Origin: Clostridia bacterium
GTDB lineage: Bacteria > Bacillota > Clostridia > Oscillospirales > Acutalibacteraceae
DNA length: 64,000 nt
Assembly: GCA_017410325.1 (NCBI GenBank)
Contig: JAFQRA010000019.1
Coordinates: 50,519-114,518 of the forward strand
Direction of reading: 5' to 3'
The notes under the pieces are model-generated. The model was not told the DNA's origin, ran no database searches, and worked only from the letters and a program-made list of their open reading frames with translations. Numbering within the stretch: position 1 is the first letter of the stretch; each line of letters starts with the position of its first letter. This document shows, piece by piece, positions 33,370 to 42,108 of this stretch. A program made the position numbers and the translations under genes.

Positions 33370-34476
33370 TTATGCGTTCTGTTTTTGTCTGTAGGCTTCT
33401 ACTTCCCAGTTTGTGATGAAGTCGGAAAGCTCATCACTCATCGGGAGCACGCCGCCGAAGGATTCGGCATAAACGGCAACCTTTATCGCATCGTTGAAAA
33501 GTGCCGCCGCAGTCTGACTGCCCTTGGGTGTATAATCCACGGCGAAGAAGCCGCAGCCGTTGATTATTATAATTTTCGGCTTACAGCCGTTTTCTTCTTC
33601 AAAAGCGTTCACCGCACCTCTGATACAGCCGTTGCAGAAGCCGTAAACGGGGTTAGCCTTACAGTAAACTATATGGTCGGGAGTAAAGGGCTTCATAACA
33701 CATTCTGCCGCTTCGGGGCTTTCGGCAATCTGAAGTGCCGCAACGCTCGGCTCGAATGTTATAACAGCATCCTCACAGTAGATATCGTAAATAACGTCAA
33801 AGCACTTTTCTGCCTTTTCGCCGTCAAATTCACAGGGTGAAAAATCAGCTTCTTTTGTAAGCTCGCCGCGAAGCTTCGACATTACATCGAAAAGCATATC
33901 GCCGAGTGCTTCATCGCTGTCTGCGGCAAAAAATATACCGTGATTCTGCAGAATTATCATATCTGCCTGCTTACCGTGAAGAGCCTTATAGCTTTCCATT
34001 TTATCATAACAGATTTTGGAAAGGATGTAACCTGGCTTGCACGCATCAACCCAGATAAATCTGTCACCGAAAAGGCGCTGCGCAACCGCTTCGCCGTCCT
34101 TACTGCAGGTAAGACCGTTGACAAGAGCAGGGTGCAGATGAAGGACAAAGGTTTTGTCAAAAAGGCTGTGCAGCAGGGTTTCAACGCTGGGGCGTTTATT
34201 TTCCTGACCGGGCAGCTTTGCCGCAGTAAGGTCAGCAAGCGCCTGTGCCTCACGTTCCTTGTCGTCCGTCGGATATTCCTTTGTGAAAATTTCAGCAAGG
34301 GCTGTGCGGCTCATTTTAACAAAGCCGTCCTCGGTAATTGTGGCAAGCTGTGTGCCCGAGCCCTTGACGTACATTATGTCGCCGTCTTTTGCGGAGGTGT
34401 TTCCGCCGCCCGCAAGAACAAGCTCTTCGTTACTGCCGTAAAGATTTGAAAAAGCAACAAGTTTCTCGATAATCAT
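33370..34476 (-). CDS. Class II aldolase/adducin family protein, rhamnulose-1-phosphate aldolase-like
   Basis: 368 residues. GGGNTSAKDGDIMYVKGSG near the N-terminus and the zinc-site LHLHPALVNG near residues 112-118 define the class II aldolase fold; ILQNHGIFFAAD gives the third His. The length matches the aldolase half of the RhaD-dehydrogenase fusion proteins rather than the short fuculose aldolase. Such enzymes split rhamnulose-1-phosphate (or related ketose phosphates) to DHAP and lactaldehyde. The GH78 gene in the same cluster supports rhamnose, but no rhamnose isomerase or kinase is present. Confidence 0.85.
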   Translation of the reverse strand: MIIEKLVAFSNLYGSNEELVLAGGGNTSAKDGDIMYVKGSGTQLATITEDGFVKMSRTALAEIFTKEYPTDDKEREAQALADLTAAKLPGQENKRPSVETLLHSLFDKTFVLHLHPALVNGLTCSKDGEAVAQRLFGDRFIWVDACKPGYILSKICYDKMESYKALHGKQADMIILQNHGIFFAADSDEALGDMLFDVMSKLRGELTKEADFSPCEFDGEKAEKCFDVIYDIYCEDAVITFEPSVAALQIAESPEAAECVMKPFTPDHIVYCKANPVYGFCNGCIRGAVNAFEEENGCKPKIIIINGCGFFAVDYTPKGSQTAAALFNDAIKVAVYAESFGGVLPMSDELSDFITNWEVEAYRQKQNA

Positions 34477-35738
34477 TATTTTTCTCCGTTAAAATTTATT
34501 ACAGGACTTTCAGCCGCAATTTTGCCGAAAGCCTCTTTGACTGCATAATAGGACGGTTTTTCTTTTCCGTCACAATCCACTATGCCCCAACGCGTCTCGG
34601 TGGGACATTCGTTCTGACCGCAGACGTAGCACATAGGCGAATCGCTGTAGCAATAAATCATTGCACCAACAAGATACTTCTTTCTATAAAGCCTCGGCAG
34701 AATTTCACAGTAGAACTTCGCCTGACCCTCGGGAGTGTGCTCGCAGCCCGGAATTTTGGTGTATTTAGGCAATTCGGTGTAAAGGTGGTTTACAAGGTCG
34801 CTGTTGAAAAGCACGTCCGCATACCGTTCAACGTTGCCGTGTGAACGCAGTTTCACCTGTTCGGCCAATCTTTCGGGAAGAGCGTTTACAAAGCTTTCAA
34901 TATTCTGCTTTGCCTCCTCCTCGCTGTCAGCACCGTATCTGCGTAGTATTGCTTTCTTTTCCTCGGGTGACTTTGCGGCACCGCCGCTGATATAGCCGAA
35001 TTCCTGGAGAAGTATCGGTTTGCCGGTATAAGCCCACAGATAATCCAGCAAGGTGTCAAAGCACCACATAAAGCCCGGAAAATTAAAGAAGCAGCCCATA
35101 TAGATATCCATACCTACGTAGTCGCAATAGCGGTGGTACGGCTTCATCAGCAAATGTAAATCAGCCTGGGGTGAGGTTGAATTGTAGCCGATTATTATAT
35201 CGCCTCTGATTTCAGACATAGCCTTTAAGGTAACGCCCATAAAGTGTGCCGCCTGCCTGAGAGTAACGGGCAGAGTAAAAATCGGCAGACCCATTTCGTT
35301 TGCAACCTGCACACCGCCGATTACGTCACGCAGCTCATTAATCATAAAACGCGAAACCTCGGCAACCTTTTCGTCGTTTGCCTTGTCGGTAACATCGACA
35401 CCTGCGGCAATAAATTCCTTGGGGTTAGGCGAAACAGCCATTACCTTTATTCCGTTTTCGGCATATCCCCTGCAGCGCTCCTTAAAATCGTAAAAGCACC
35501 CGCGGATACTGCCGTTTTCATCGAAGGGATAGGGAATGTCAAACCTTACCCAGCCGATATCGGCGTTTTTAATCTGCTCGTAATTCTCATTAGGGTGGCA
35601 AATGCCGCGGATAAAGCCGTGCTTTTCCCTCATACAAACCGTTTCGGATGATGAGGAAGAAATTAGCTTTGCCTTAAGGGCATTTACGGGGAGATATTTA
35701 AGTCCGTATTTAATCTGGTCAACTATAAACTGTTCCAT
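34476..35738 (-). CDS. Glycoside hydrolase-like protein of clan GH-A (family not assigned)
   Basis: 420 residues from the ATG at 35736-35738, seven bases after GGAGG. A TIM barrel is suggested by the alternating pattern and by the two clan-A signatures: Asn147-Glu148 in VQVANEMGL (acid/base) and Glu246 in ILLQEFGYI (nucleophile). No signal peptide. The spacing of about 98 residues between the glutamates fits GH5, GH39 or related families, but the flanking sequence does not let me pick one. It is the first gene of the cluster and its stop overlaps the aldolase start. Confidence 0.75.
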   Translation of the reverse strand: MEQFIVDQIKYGLKYLPVNALKAKLISSSSSETVCMREKHGFIRGICHPNENYEQIKNADIGWVRFDIPYPFDENGSIRGCFYDFKERCRGYAENGIKVMAVSPNPKEFIAAGVDVTDKANDEKVAEVSRFMINELRDVIGGVQVANEMGLPIFTLPVTLRQAAHFMGVTLKAMSEIRGDIIIGYNSTSPQADLHLLMKPYHRYCDYVGMDIYMGCFFNFPGFMWCFDTLLDYLWAYTGKPILLQEFGYISGGAAKSPEEKKAILRRYGADSEEEAKQNIESFVNALPERLAEQVKLRSHGNVERYADVLFNSDLVNHLYTELPKYTKIPGCEHTPEGQAKFYCEILPRLYRKKYLVGAMIYCYSDSPMCYVCGQNECPTETRWGIVDCDGKEKPSYYAVKEAFGKIAAESPVINFNGEK

Positions 35739-35764
35739 AGTAAAACCTCCGCATATTCTTATTA

Positions 35765-35793
35765 ATAATATACGAAACCTGCACAAAATGCAA
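35765..35793 (-). promoter_or_regulatory. Sigma-A type promoter for the glycosidase cluster
   Basis: Minus strand TTGCAT, 17 bases, TATTAT, about 27 bases before the GH-A start. It is divergent from and close to the recA promoter. Confidence 0.6.
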
Positions 35794-35840
35794 GCAATAT
35801 CACCCTACTCAAAAAATTTTGACGAAATGCAAAAAAACGC

Positions 35841-35869
35841 TTGACAATTATTGTACAAAAAGGTATAAT
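35841..35869 (+). promoter_or_regulatory. Consensus sigma-A promoter for recA
   Basis: TTGACA, exactly 17 bases, TATAAT: a perfect consensus. A leader of about 50 bases leads to the recA ATG. Confidence 0.9.
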
Positions 35870-35883
35870 CAAATCAATTTACC

Positions 35884-35895
35884 GAACATTTGTGC
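35884..35895 (+). promoter_or_regulatory. Degenerate LexA-box-like site
   Basis: GAAC-ATTT-GTGC, one base away in the second half from the Firmicute SOS box GAAC-N4-GTTC, placed about 15 bases after the -10 box of recA. Confidence 0.4.
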
Positions 35896-35925
35896 TACAG
35901 TTTTACATAACGGAGGTCAACTACA

Positions 35926-37044
35926 ATGGCAGAAAAATCCGCTGCACTTGAAACCGCACTCAAACAAATTGAAAAAAGCTACGGCAAGGGCGCAATAATG
36001 CGCCTGGGTCAGAGCTGCGGCCTTAACGTTGAGGCTATCTCAACGGGCTCGCTTTCCCTTGACCACGCTACGGGTATCGGCGGTCTGCCCAAGGGCAGAA
36101 TCGTCGAAATATACGGCCCCGAATCCTCGGGTAAAACAACGCTTGCGCTTCACGTTGTTGCACAGGCACAGAAGGCCGGCGGCGAGTGTGCGTTCATCGA
36201 TGCCGAGCACGCACTGGACCCCGTTTACGCAGGCAACCTCGGCGTAGATATAGATTCACTCCTTGTTTCCCAGCCCGACAACGGCGAACAGGCACTCGAA
36301 ATTACGGAGGCGCTTGTACGCTCAGGTGCGCTTGACGTAGTTGTTGTTGACTCCGTTGCCGCTCTCGTCCCCCGTGCCGAAATCGAGGGCGAAATGGGCG
36401 ATTCCCACGTAGGTCTGCACGCAAGACTTATGTCACAGGCACTGCGTAAGCTCGCAGGCGCAATTTCCAAATCAAATACAATTCTTATTTTCATCAACCA
36501 GCTTCGCGAAAAGGTCGGCGTTATGTACGGCAACCCCGAGGTTACAACGGGCGGCCGTGCGCTCAAATACTACGCTTCAATGCGAATTGACGTGCGCAAG
36601 TCCGAACAGCTCAAGGGTACGGGCGGCGAATTCATCGGCAGCCGCACCAAGGCAAAGATTGTTAAGAACAAGGTTGCTCCCCCCTTCAAGACCGCTGAAT
36701 TTGACATTATGTTCGGCAAGGGTATAGCCGTTGAGGGTGAAATTCTCGACCTTGCAGTTGAATTTGACATCATTCACAAGAGCGGTGCATGGTTCTCGTA
36801 CAATGACGAGCGTCTGGGCCAGGGCAGAGATAACGTCAAGGAGCTTATCCGTTCAAATAAAGCTCTTTCCGAAGAAATTGAGGCAAAGGTACGCGCAAGA
36901 CTTGCCGAAACGAGAGATATCAAGAAAAACGACAAGACCGAAGATGAAGCGATCTCCCCTGCCGCACCTGCTCCCGTTGCTCCTCCCGTTACACCCAAGA
37001 GCAGAATCAAGGCAAATCTCGACATAGCTGTTGACGACGAATAA
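35926..37044 (+). CDS. recA: Recombinase RecA
   Basis: 372 residues. Walker A GPESSGKT at 64-71, the Walker B region [12 protein letters not shown], the MAW-like loops and the [18 protein letters not shown] segment are all intact. The C-terminus is an acidic/proline-rich linker ending AVDDE. RecA forms filaments on single-stranded DNA, drives strand exchange and triggers LexA cleavage. It has a consensus promoter and is followed two bases later by recX. Confidence 0.98.
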   Translation: MAEKSAALETALKQIEKSYGKGAIMRLGQSCGLNVEAISTGSLSLDHATGIGGLPKGRIVEIYGPESSGKTTLALHVVAQAQKAGGECAFIDAEHALDPVYAGNLGVDIDSLLVSQPDNGEQALEITEALVRSGALDVVVVDSVAALVPRAEIEGEMGDSHVGLHARLMSQALRKLAGAISKSNTILIFINQLREKVGVMYGNPEVTTGGRALKYYASMRIDVRKSEQLKGTGGEFIGSRTKAKIVKNKVAPPFKTAEFDIMFGKGIAVEGEILDLAVEFDIIHKSGAWFSYNDERLGQGRDNVKELIRSNKALSEEIEAKVRARLAETRDIKKNDKTEDEAISPAAPAPVAPPVTPKSRIKANLDIAVDDE

Positions 37045-37046
37045 TT

Positions 37047-37667
37047 ATGATTATATCCGCACAAAAAGGCAAACAAAATAAAATTCATATCAGCATCGAC
37101 GGTGAGTACAGGCTCACCGTTGATGCTGATTTCTGGTTTTCCTGCGGTTATATTTCGGGCGATGAAATTGACGAAGAGCAGTACAAGGCACTTGAAGCAA
37201 ACATATTCAATCGACGCTGTTTTAACAGAGCGCTGAATATTCTTTCACGCCGTGACCACAGTGAAAAAGAGCTGTTTGACAAGCTCGCCCGTGCAGACGG
37301 CGAGCAGGCCGCCGCAAGCGCAGTTGAAAAGATAAAAGCTCTCGGCTACATTGATGACGAAAGATATGCGACAGCTCTTGCAAAAGAGCTTGCTGAAAGA
37401 AAAGGCAAGAGCGAAAGAGCGATAATGAGTGAGCTTGTTCACAGCGGAATTGACCGCAACACGGCAGAAAACGCAATTTCTTCACTTACACTTGACGAAT
37501 GTGATAAAATTAATATATTATTAAACGGTAAGTACCGCCGCAAGCTTGAAACCGAAAAAGGCAGACAGCAGGTTTTCAACGCCCTGCTTCGGCTCGGTTA
37601 CGGCTACGGCGAAATACGCAGTGCTATGCGTGAATACGATGAGAGTATAGAGGAAGAAGATATATGA
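37047..37667 (+). CDS. recX: Recombination regulator RecX
   Basis: 206 residues with three RecX helical repeats (ALNILSRRDHSEKELFDKL, LGYIDDERYATALAKELAERK, then a third with LLRLGYGYGEIRSAMREY). RecX limits RecA filament growth. The N-terminal roughly 50 residues form the extra domain seen in Firmicutes. Starts two bases after recA and overlaps the rimO start by four bases. Confidence 0.92.
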   Translation: MIISAQKGKQNKIHISIDGEYRLTVDADFWFSCGYISGDEIDEEQYKALEANIFNRRCFNRALNILSRRDHSEKELFDKLARADGEQAAASAVEKIKALGYIDDERYATALAKELAERKGKSERAIMSELVHSGIDRNTAENAISSLTLDECDKINILLNGKYRRKLETEKGRQQVFNALLRLGYGYGEIRSAMREYDESIEEEDI

Positions 37668-38986
37668 GCACGGTTGGTTTTATTTCCCTCGGCTGCCCGA
37701 AAAACCAGATTGACGGCGAATGCTTGCTGGCTTTGCTTGATGAAAAGGGCTTTGAGATAGCAGACCCGTATGACGGCGTCGACATAGTTATTATCAACAC
37801 CTGCGGTTTTATTGAGTCAGCAAAAAAAGAAGCGATTGAAAATATTCTTGATATGGCTCAGCTCAAGGAAGAAGGGCTTGTCGGCAAAATTATAGTTACC
37901 GGCTGTCTTGCAGAGAGATATAAGGACGAAATCCTGAATGAAATTCCCGAGGTTGATGCCGTAGTCGGTATCGGCGCAAACGCAGATATTGCCGAAATCT
38001 GCAAGCGCGTGCTTGAAGACGAAACAGTTGCCGAGTTTCCGCCCAAGGACTGCCTTCCCTTAAACGGCGGCAGAATACTCACAACCCCCGAGCATTACGC
38101 ATACCTCAAAATTGCGGACGGTTGCAATAACCGCTGCACCTACTGTGCGATACCCGAAATCAGGGGCAGTTACCGCAGCAGGGAAATTGAGGATATCCTT
38201 GACGAAGCAAAGCAGTTAAGCGAGAAAGGCGTTAAAGAGATTATTCTCGTTGCGCAGGACACAACGCTTTACGGCAAGGATATTTACAGCTCTCTCAAGC
38301 TTCCCGAGCTGCTCAGAAGGCTTTGCGAGATTGACGGAATTCATTGGATACGTATGCTTTACTGCTACCCCGATGAATTTACGGACGAGCTGATTGAAAC
38401 CATTGCTTCACAGCCCAAGGTGCTTCACTACATTGACCTTCCGCTTCAGCACGCCGATGACAACGTGCTTAAAAGAATGAACCGCAGAGGCACACAGGCA
38501 CAGATAAAGCAGCTTATAGCAAAGCTTCGTGACAGAATGCCGGATATCGTAATCCGCACAACCTTTATTACCGGTTTTCCCGGGGAAACCGAGGAAGAGT
38601 TTGAAAACCTTGCTTTGTTTGTAAACGAAACGGAGTTTGACCACCTCGGCTGCTTCTCCTATTCCCCTGAGGAGGGCACACCTGCGGCAGAATTCGACGG
38701 ACAGCTTGACGACAGAACAAAGTTCAAGCGCCAGGATATTATAATGAACGACCAGTATATGATTGTTCAGGATAAGCACAGCAGACTTATCGGCAAAACC
38801 TTTGAAGTAATTACAGAAAGCTATGATGCATACAGCGATTCATACACGGGACGCACTTATATGGATGCACCCGAGATTGACTGTTGCGTTAAATTCACCA
38901 GTGACAAACCGCTTGCAGAAGGCGAATTCTGCAGCGTTAAAATTTATGAAATTGATGAGTATGACCTCATCGGAGAGGCTGAGTAA
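37664..38986 (+). CDS. rimO: Ribosomal protein S12 methylthiotransferase RimO
   Basis: 440 residues. The N-terminal MTTase domain has Cys11 (LGCPKN), Cys47 and Cys81 for the auxiliary cluster. The radical SAM CNNRCTYC has Cys154, Cys158 and Cys161, and a C-terminal TRAM domain is present. LGCPKNQ rather than the MiaB pattern assigns it to RimO, which modifies Asp89 of S12. It overlaps recX by four bases, and pgsA begins at the base after its stop, so the four genes form an operon. Confidence 0.95.
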   Translation: MSTVGFISLGCPKNQIDGECLLALLDEKGFEIADPYDGVDIVIINTCGFIESAKKEAIENILDMAQLKEEGLVGKIIVTGCLAERYKDEILNEIPEVDAVVGIGANADIAEICKRVLEDETVAEFPPKDCLPLNGGRILTTPEHYAYLKIADGCNNRCTYCAIPEIRGSYRSREIEDILDEAKQLSEKGVKEIILVAQDTTLYGKDIYSSLKLPELLRRLCEIDGIHWIRMLYCYPDEFTDELIETIASQPKVLHYIDLPLQHADDNVLKRMNRRGTQAQIKQLIAKLRDRMPDIVIRTTFITGFPGETEEEFENLALFVNETEFDHLGCFSYSPEEGTPAAEFDGQLDDRTKFKRQDIIMNDQYMIVQDKHSRLIGKTFEVITESYDAYSDSYTGRTYMDAPEIDCCVKFTSDKPLAEGEFCSVKIYEIDEYDLIGEAE

Positions 38987-39547
38987 ATGAACACACCAAA
39001 CAAACTGACAGTTGCACGTGTAATTATCACGCCGTTTTTCCTGCTTGCTTTTATGAGCAGTATCCCCCACCGCTGTCTTATTGCCTGCGCAATTTTCGGA
39101 ATTGCCGCAATAACCGATGCGATTGACGGCAAGCTGGCAAGAAAAAACAACCAGATTACCACCTTCGGAAAGCTGCTTGACCCCGTTGCAGACAAAATGC
39201 TGACCACCGCCGCACTTTTAGCCTTTATTGCAGAAGGCATCTGCAGCGTATGGCCCGTATTCATAATACTGACGCGTGAATTTATAATTACCTCCGTCCG
39301 CCTTGTTTCCGCGGCGCAGAACGTCGTCGTACCGGCAAACATCTGGGGCAAAATCAAAACCGCAACGCAGATGGTTTTCACGGTTATAATTATGCTCTGG
39401 GGTGAGCTTGTGGAAGTTTTCGGCTTCTTAAGGCTCAACTACCACACCGTTACAAACGTTATGATTTGGATTACCGCCGTGCTTGCAACGGTTTCGGGCG
39501 TTATTTATCTCGTTCAGGCTAAAAAAACAATTGACTTCTCAAAATAA
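38987..39547 (+). CDS. pgsA: CDP-diacylglycerol-glycerol-3-phosphate 3-phosphatidyltransferase
   Basis: 186 residues, about five membrane helices. The CDP-alcohol phosphotransferase motif is complete: Asp44, Asp47, Gly48, Ala51, Arg52, Gly61, Asp65 and Asp69. It makes phosphatidylglycerophosphate, the first step to phosphatidylglycerol. The last codons overlap the -35 box of the promoter for the following cysteine T-box. Confidence 0.94.
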   Translation: MNTPNKLTVARVIITPFFLLAFMSSIPHRCLIACAIFGIAAITDAIDGKLARKNNQITTFGKLLDPVADKMLTTAALLAFIAEGICSVWPVFIILTREFIITSVRLVSAAQNVVVPANIWGKIKTATQMVFTVIIMLWGELVEVFGFLRLNYHTVTNVMIWITAVLATVSGVIYLVQAKKTIDFSK

Positions 39548-39559
39548 ATTGCATATAAT
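39531..39559 (+). promoter_or_regulatory. Sigma-A promoter for the T-box-cysE-cysS transcript
   Basis: TTGACT, 17 bases, TATAAT. The -35 box is inside the last codons of pgsA; transcription would begin near 39566 at the T-box leader. Confidence 0.8.
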
Positions 39560-39565
39560 ATTATA

Positions 39566-39821
39566 AACAAATGCAATGAGCAGGAAGAAGTACCGTTTAG
39601 CTCGGCTTTCACAGAGAGGTGTGTATGTTTGCTGGAAGCGCACCGTCAGCCGCTTTTCGGGAATGCACCCTGTGAGCAGGCGGCAGGAAATGGCCGCACG
39701 GCAGACACCGTTAGCTGTCAAAGGTTTTAACGAACCTTACTGAGTATAACGTCGGAGTGGAACCGCGATTATTTTTTGATTTTCGCCTCCGTCACCTATC
39801 AACATAGGTGACGGTTTTTTT
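39566..39821 (+). ncRNA. Cysteine-specific T-box leader with terminator
   Basis: Stem I features (CAGAGAGG, then a GCTGGAAGC segment), a specifier loop GGGAATGCACC with UGC (Cys) at 39664-39666, and the T-box sequence GGAGTGGAACCGCG at 39754-39767. The terminator is CCGTCACCTAT / ATAGGTGACGG (39789-39814) followed by seven T. Uncharged tRNA-Cys would stabilise the antiterminator and turn on cysE-cysS. The boundaries are estimated from the promoter and the T-run. Confidence 0.92.
39789..39821 (+). terminator. T-box terminator
   Basis: Perfect 11-base stem with a 4-base loop and a T7 tail, 22 bases after the T-box sequence. Confidence 0.9.
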
Positions 39822-39851
39822 GTTTTCCGCTCATATAATTGAGGTGATATT

Positions 39852-40493
39852 TTGTTTGATACAATACGCGAGGATATAGCCTGCGTAAAGCAGAGAGACC
39901 CTGCAGCACGCTCATCACTTGAAATATTTTTCCTTTACCCCGGTCTTAAAGCAATAAGAATGCACAGAAGAGCTAATTTCTGCTACAGACATAAAATGTA
40001 TTTCTGGGCAAGATTCATTTCACAAAGAGCAGTAAAGAAAACCGGTATTGAAATTCACCCCGCCGCAACGATAGGAAGAAGACTGTTTATCGACCACGGC
40101 ACGGGTGTGGTAATCGGTGAAACAGCGGTAATCGGCGATGACGTTACGCTTTACCAGGGCGTTACACTTGGCGGTACGGGCCACCACACGGGCAAGCGAC
40201 ACCCGACTATAGGCAACAACGTGCTTATAGGCGCAGGCGCAAAGGTGCTCGGCCCGTTTACTGTGGGCGACAACACGAACATTGCCGCAGGCGCCGTTGT
40301 GCTAAACGCAATTCCGCCAAATTCAACGGCTGTCGGCGTACCGGCAAGGGTTGTAAAGCAGAACGGCAAGAGAGTTGACGACCTTGACCAGGTCAATATC
40401 CCCGACCCGATTGCAATTGAGCTGAACAGAATGCAGCTTGAAATAGAAAGCCTTAACAAAAAAATCAAATCTTTGACAGGAGAGAAGAAATAA
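39852..40493 (+). CDS. cysE: Serine O-acetyltransferase
   Basis: 213 residues from a TTG start behind GAGGTG. An N-terminal helical part is followed by left-handed beta-helix hexapeptide repeats (GIEIHPAATIGRRLFIDHG, VVIGETAVIGDDVTLYQGVTLGG) and the catalytic His-containing GTGHHTGKRHPTIGNNV. It acetylates serine to O-acetylserine for cysteine synthesis. The C-terminal tail is a short coiled coil (LNRMQLEIESLNKKIKSL). It lies in a T-box-controlled pair with cysS, so acetylserine supply is tied to tRNA-Cys charging. Confidence 0.95.
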   Translation: MFDTIREDIACVKQRDPAARSSLEIFFLYPGLKAIRMHRRANFCYRHKMYFWARFISQRAVKKTGIEIHPAATIGRRLFIDHGTGVVIGETAVIGDDVTLYQGVTLGGTGHHTGKRHPTIGNNVLIGAGAKVLGPFTVGDNTNIAAGAVVLNAIPPNSTAVGVPARVVKQNGKRVDDLDQVNIPDPIAIELNRMQLEIESLNKKIKSLTGEKK

Positions 40494-41882
40494 ATGAAGA
40501 TTTTCAACACACTCACCAGAGCAAAAGACGAGCTTAAAACAATCGAGCCCGGCGTACTCAAGGTTTACGCCTGCGGCCCGACAGTTTACAACTTTATCCA
40601 CATAGGCAACGCACGTCCCCTTTGCGTTTTCGACGTTCTGCGCCGCTATATGGAGTACAGAGGCTACGAGGTTAAATTCGTTCAGAACTTTACGGATATT
40701 GACGATAAAATTATCCGCAGAGCTAACGAAGAAGGCATCAGCTTCAAGGAAGTCAGCGAAAAATATATCGAGGAATTCTGGAAGGATGCCAAGGGTATGA
40801 ACCTCCGTGAGGCTACCGTTCACCCCAAGGCAACAGAGAATATCGACGAAATTATTGCCATCATTTCAACCCTTATTGAAAAGGGCTACGCCTACGCAGT
40901 TGACGGCGACGTTTATTTCAGCCCCACGAAGTTTGACGAATACGGCAAGCTTTCACACCAGCCGCTTGAAGAGCTTGAGGCAGGGGCCCGAATCAACGTT
41001 GAGGACATCAAGCGTGAGCCGATGGATTTCGCCCTCTGGAAGGGTGCAAAGCCCGGCGAGCCATACTGGGAGAGCCCGTGGGGTCACGGCAGACCCGGCT
41101 GGCACATTGAGTGCTCGGCTATGGTACGCCGCTACCTCGGCGAAACGATTGACATTCACTGCGGCGGTCAGGACCTTATATTCCCCCACCACGAAAACGA
41201 AATTGCACAGAGCGAGTGCTGCAACGGCGCACCGTTTGCAAACTACTGGATGCACAACGGTTATATCAACGTTGACAACGTAAAGATGTCAAAATCCCTC
41301 GGCAATTTCTTCACGGTACGTGACGTTGCGGAAAAATACGGCTACGAGCCCATCCGCTATCTTATGATTTCCTCGCACTACAGAAGCCCCATCAACTACA
41401 GCGTTGACGTAATCGAGCAGTGCAAGGCTTCTCTTGAGCGCCTTTACACCTGCCGCAACAACCTTGATTTTGCGCTCCAGAACGCTGCTGACGGCGAGCT
41501 TGACAACGAGTTCAACGATAAGGTACACGGCAGAATTGAGCAGTTTATCAAGGCTATGGACGACGACCTCAACACGGCTGACGGTATTTCCGCAATATTT
41601 GAGCTTGTTCGTGACATCAACACAGCTGTTGCCGCAGGCGCTTCCAAGCAGACGCTTGACCTTGCTTCAAAGGCCTTTGACGAGCTGACAGACGTGCTCG
41701 GCCTCGTTTATAACAGAGGTAAGGCTAGCCTTGGCGAAGAGGTTGAAGCTCTTATTGCAGAGCGTGCACAGGCAAGAAAGGACAAAAACTGGGCAAAGGC
41801 AGACGAAATCCGCGACAAAATCAAGGCTATGGGCATAGTGCTTGAGGACACACCGCAGGGCGTAAAGTGGCACAAAGCCTGA
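40494..41882 (+). CDS. cysS: Cysteinyl-tRNA synthetase
   Basis: 462 residues, standard length. Zinc ligand Cys27 in VYACGPTVYN, HIGH-type HIGN at 36-39, the ECSAMVRRYLGE and CGGQDLIFPHHENE zinc/cysteine-binding segments, and KMSKS near residue 264. Charges tRNA-Cys. Starts at the base after the cysE stop and is governed by the same T-box leader. Confidence 0.97.
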   Translation: MKIFNTLTRAKDELKTIEPGVLKVYACGPTVYNFIHIGNARPLCVFDVLRRYMEYRGYEVKFVQNFTDIDDKIIRRANEEGISFKEVSEKYIEEFWKDAKGMNLREATVHPKATENIDEIIAIISTLIEKGYAYAVDGDVYFSPTKFDEYGKLSHQPLEELEAGARINVEDIKREPMDFALWKGAKPGEPYWESPWGHGRPGWHIECSAMVRRYLGETIDIHCGGQDLIFPHHENEIAQSECCNGAPFANYWMHNGYINVDNVKMSKSLGNFFTVRDVAEKYGYEPIRYLMISSHYRSPINYSVDVIEQCKASLERLYTCRNNLDFALQNAADGELDNEFNDKVHGRIEQFIKAMDDDLNTADGISAIFELVRDINTAVAAGASKQTLDLASKAFDELTDVLGLVYNRGKASLGEEVEALIAERAQARKDKNWAKADEIRDKIKAMGIVLEDTPQGVKWHKA

Positions 41883-41970
41883 CGGCTTTATGCAGTGAAA
41901 TAATTTTTTGCATAAATTGTGAAATATTGCTTCGCAATGTGAATTACGCTGAGGCGTATGAAAGATTAAC

Positions 41971-41998
41971 AGCTCAACCGATTGTTTTCGGCTGAGCT
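41971..41998 (+). terminator. Terminator downstream of cysS
   Basis: AGCTCAACCGA / TCGGCTGAGCT with one mismatch, a TTGTTT loop and ATTTTTGTG after it. Confidence 0.75.
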
Positions 41999-42019
41999 AT
42001 TTTTGTGTTTCAATAACTT

Positions 42020-42038
42020 TTTATCGTTTTTCGATAAA
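42020..42038 (+). promoter_or_regulatory. Candidate operator of the DUF2975/XRE locus
   Basis: TTTATCG-N5-CGATAAA, a perfect inverted repeat six bases before the -35 box at 42045. A likely site for the small XRE regulator encoded in the same operon, by position only. Confidence 0.5.
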
Positions 42039-42044
42039 TTTATA

Positions 42045-42073
42045 TTGACAAACGAAAACTCAAGTGCTATTAT
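42045..42073 (+). promoter_or_regulatory. Sigma-A promoter of the DUF2975/XRE locus
   Basis: TTGACA, 17 bases, TATTAT; a strong match, 35 bases before the ATG at 42109. Confidence 0.85.
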
Positions 42074-42108
42074 GCAGATAAAGGAAGTTATTATACGGAG
42101 GTAAAAAT

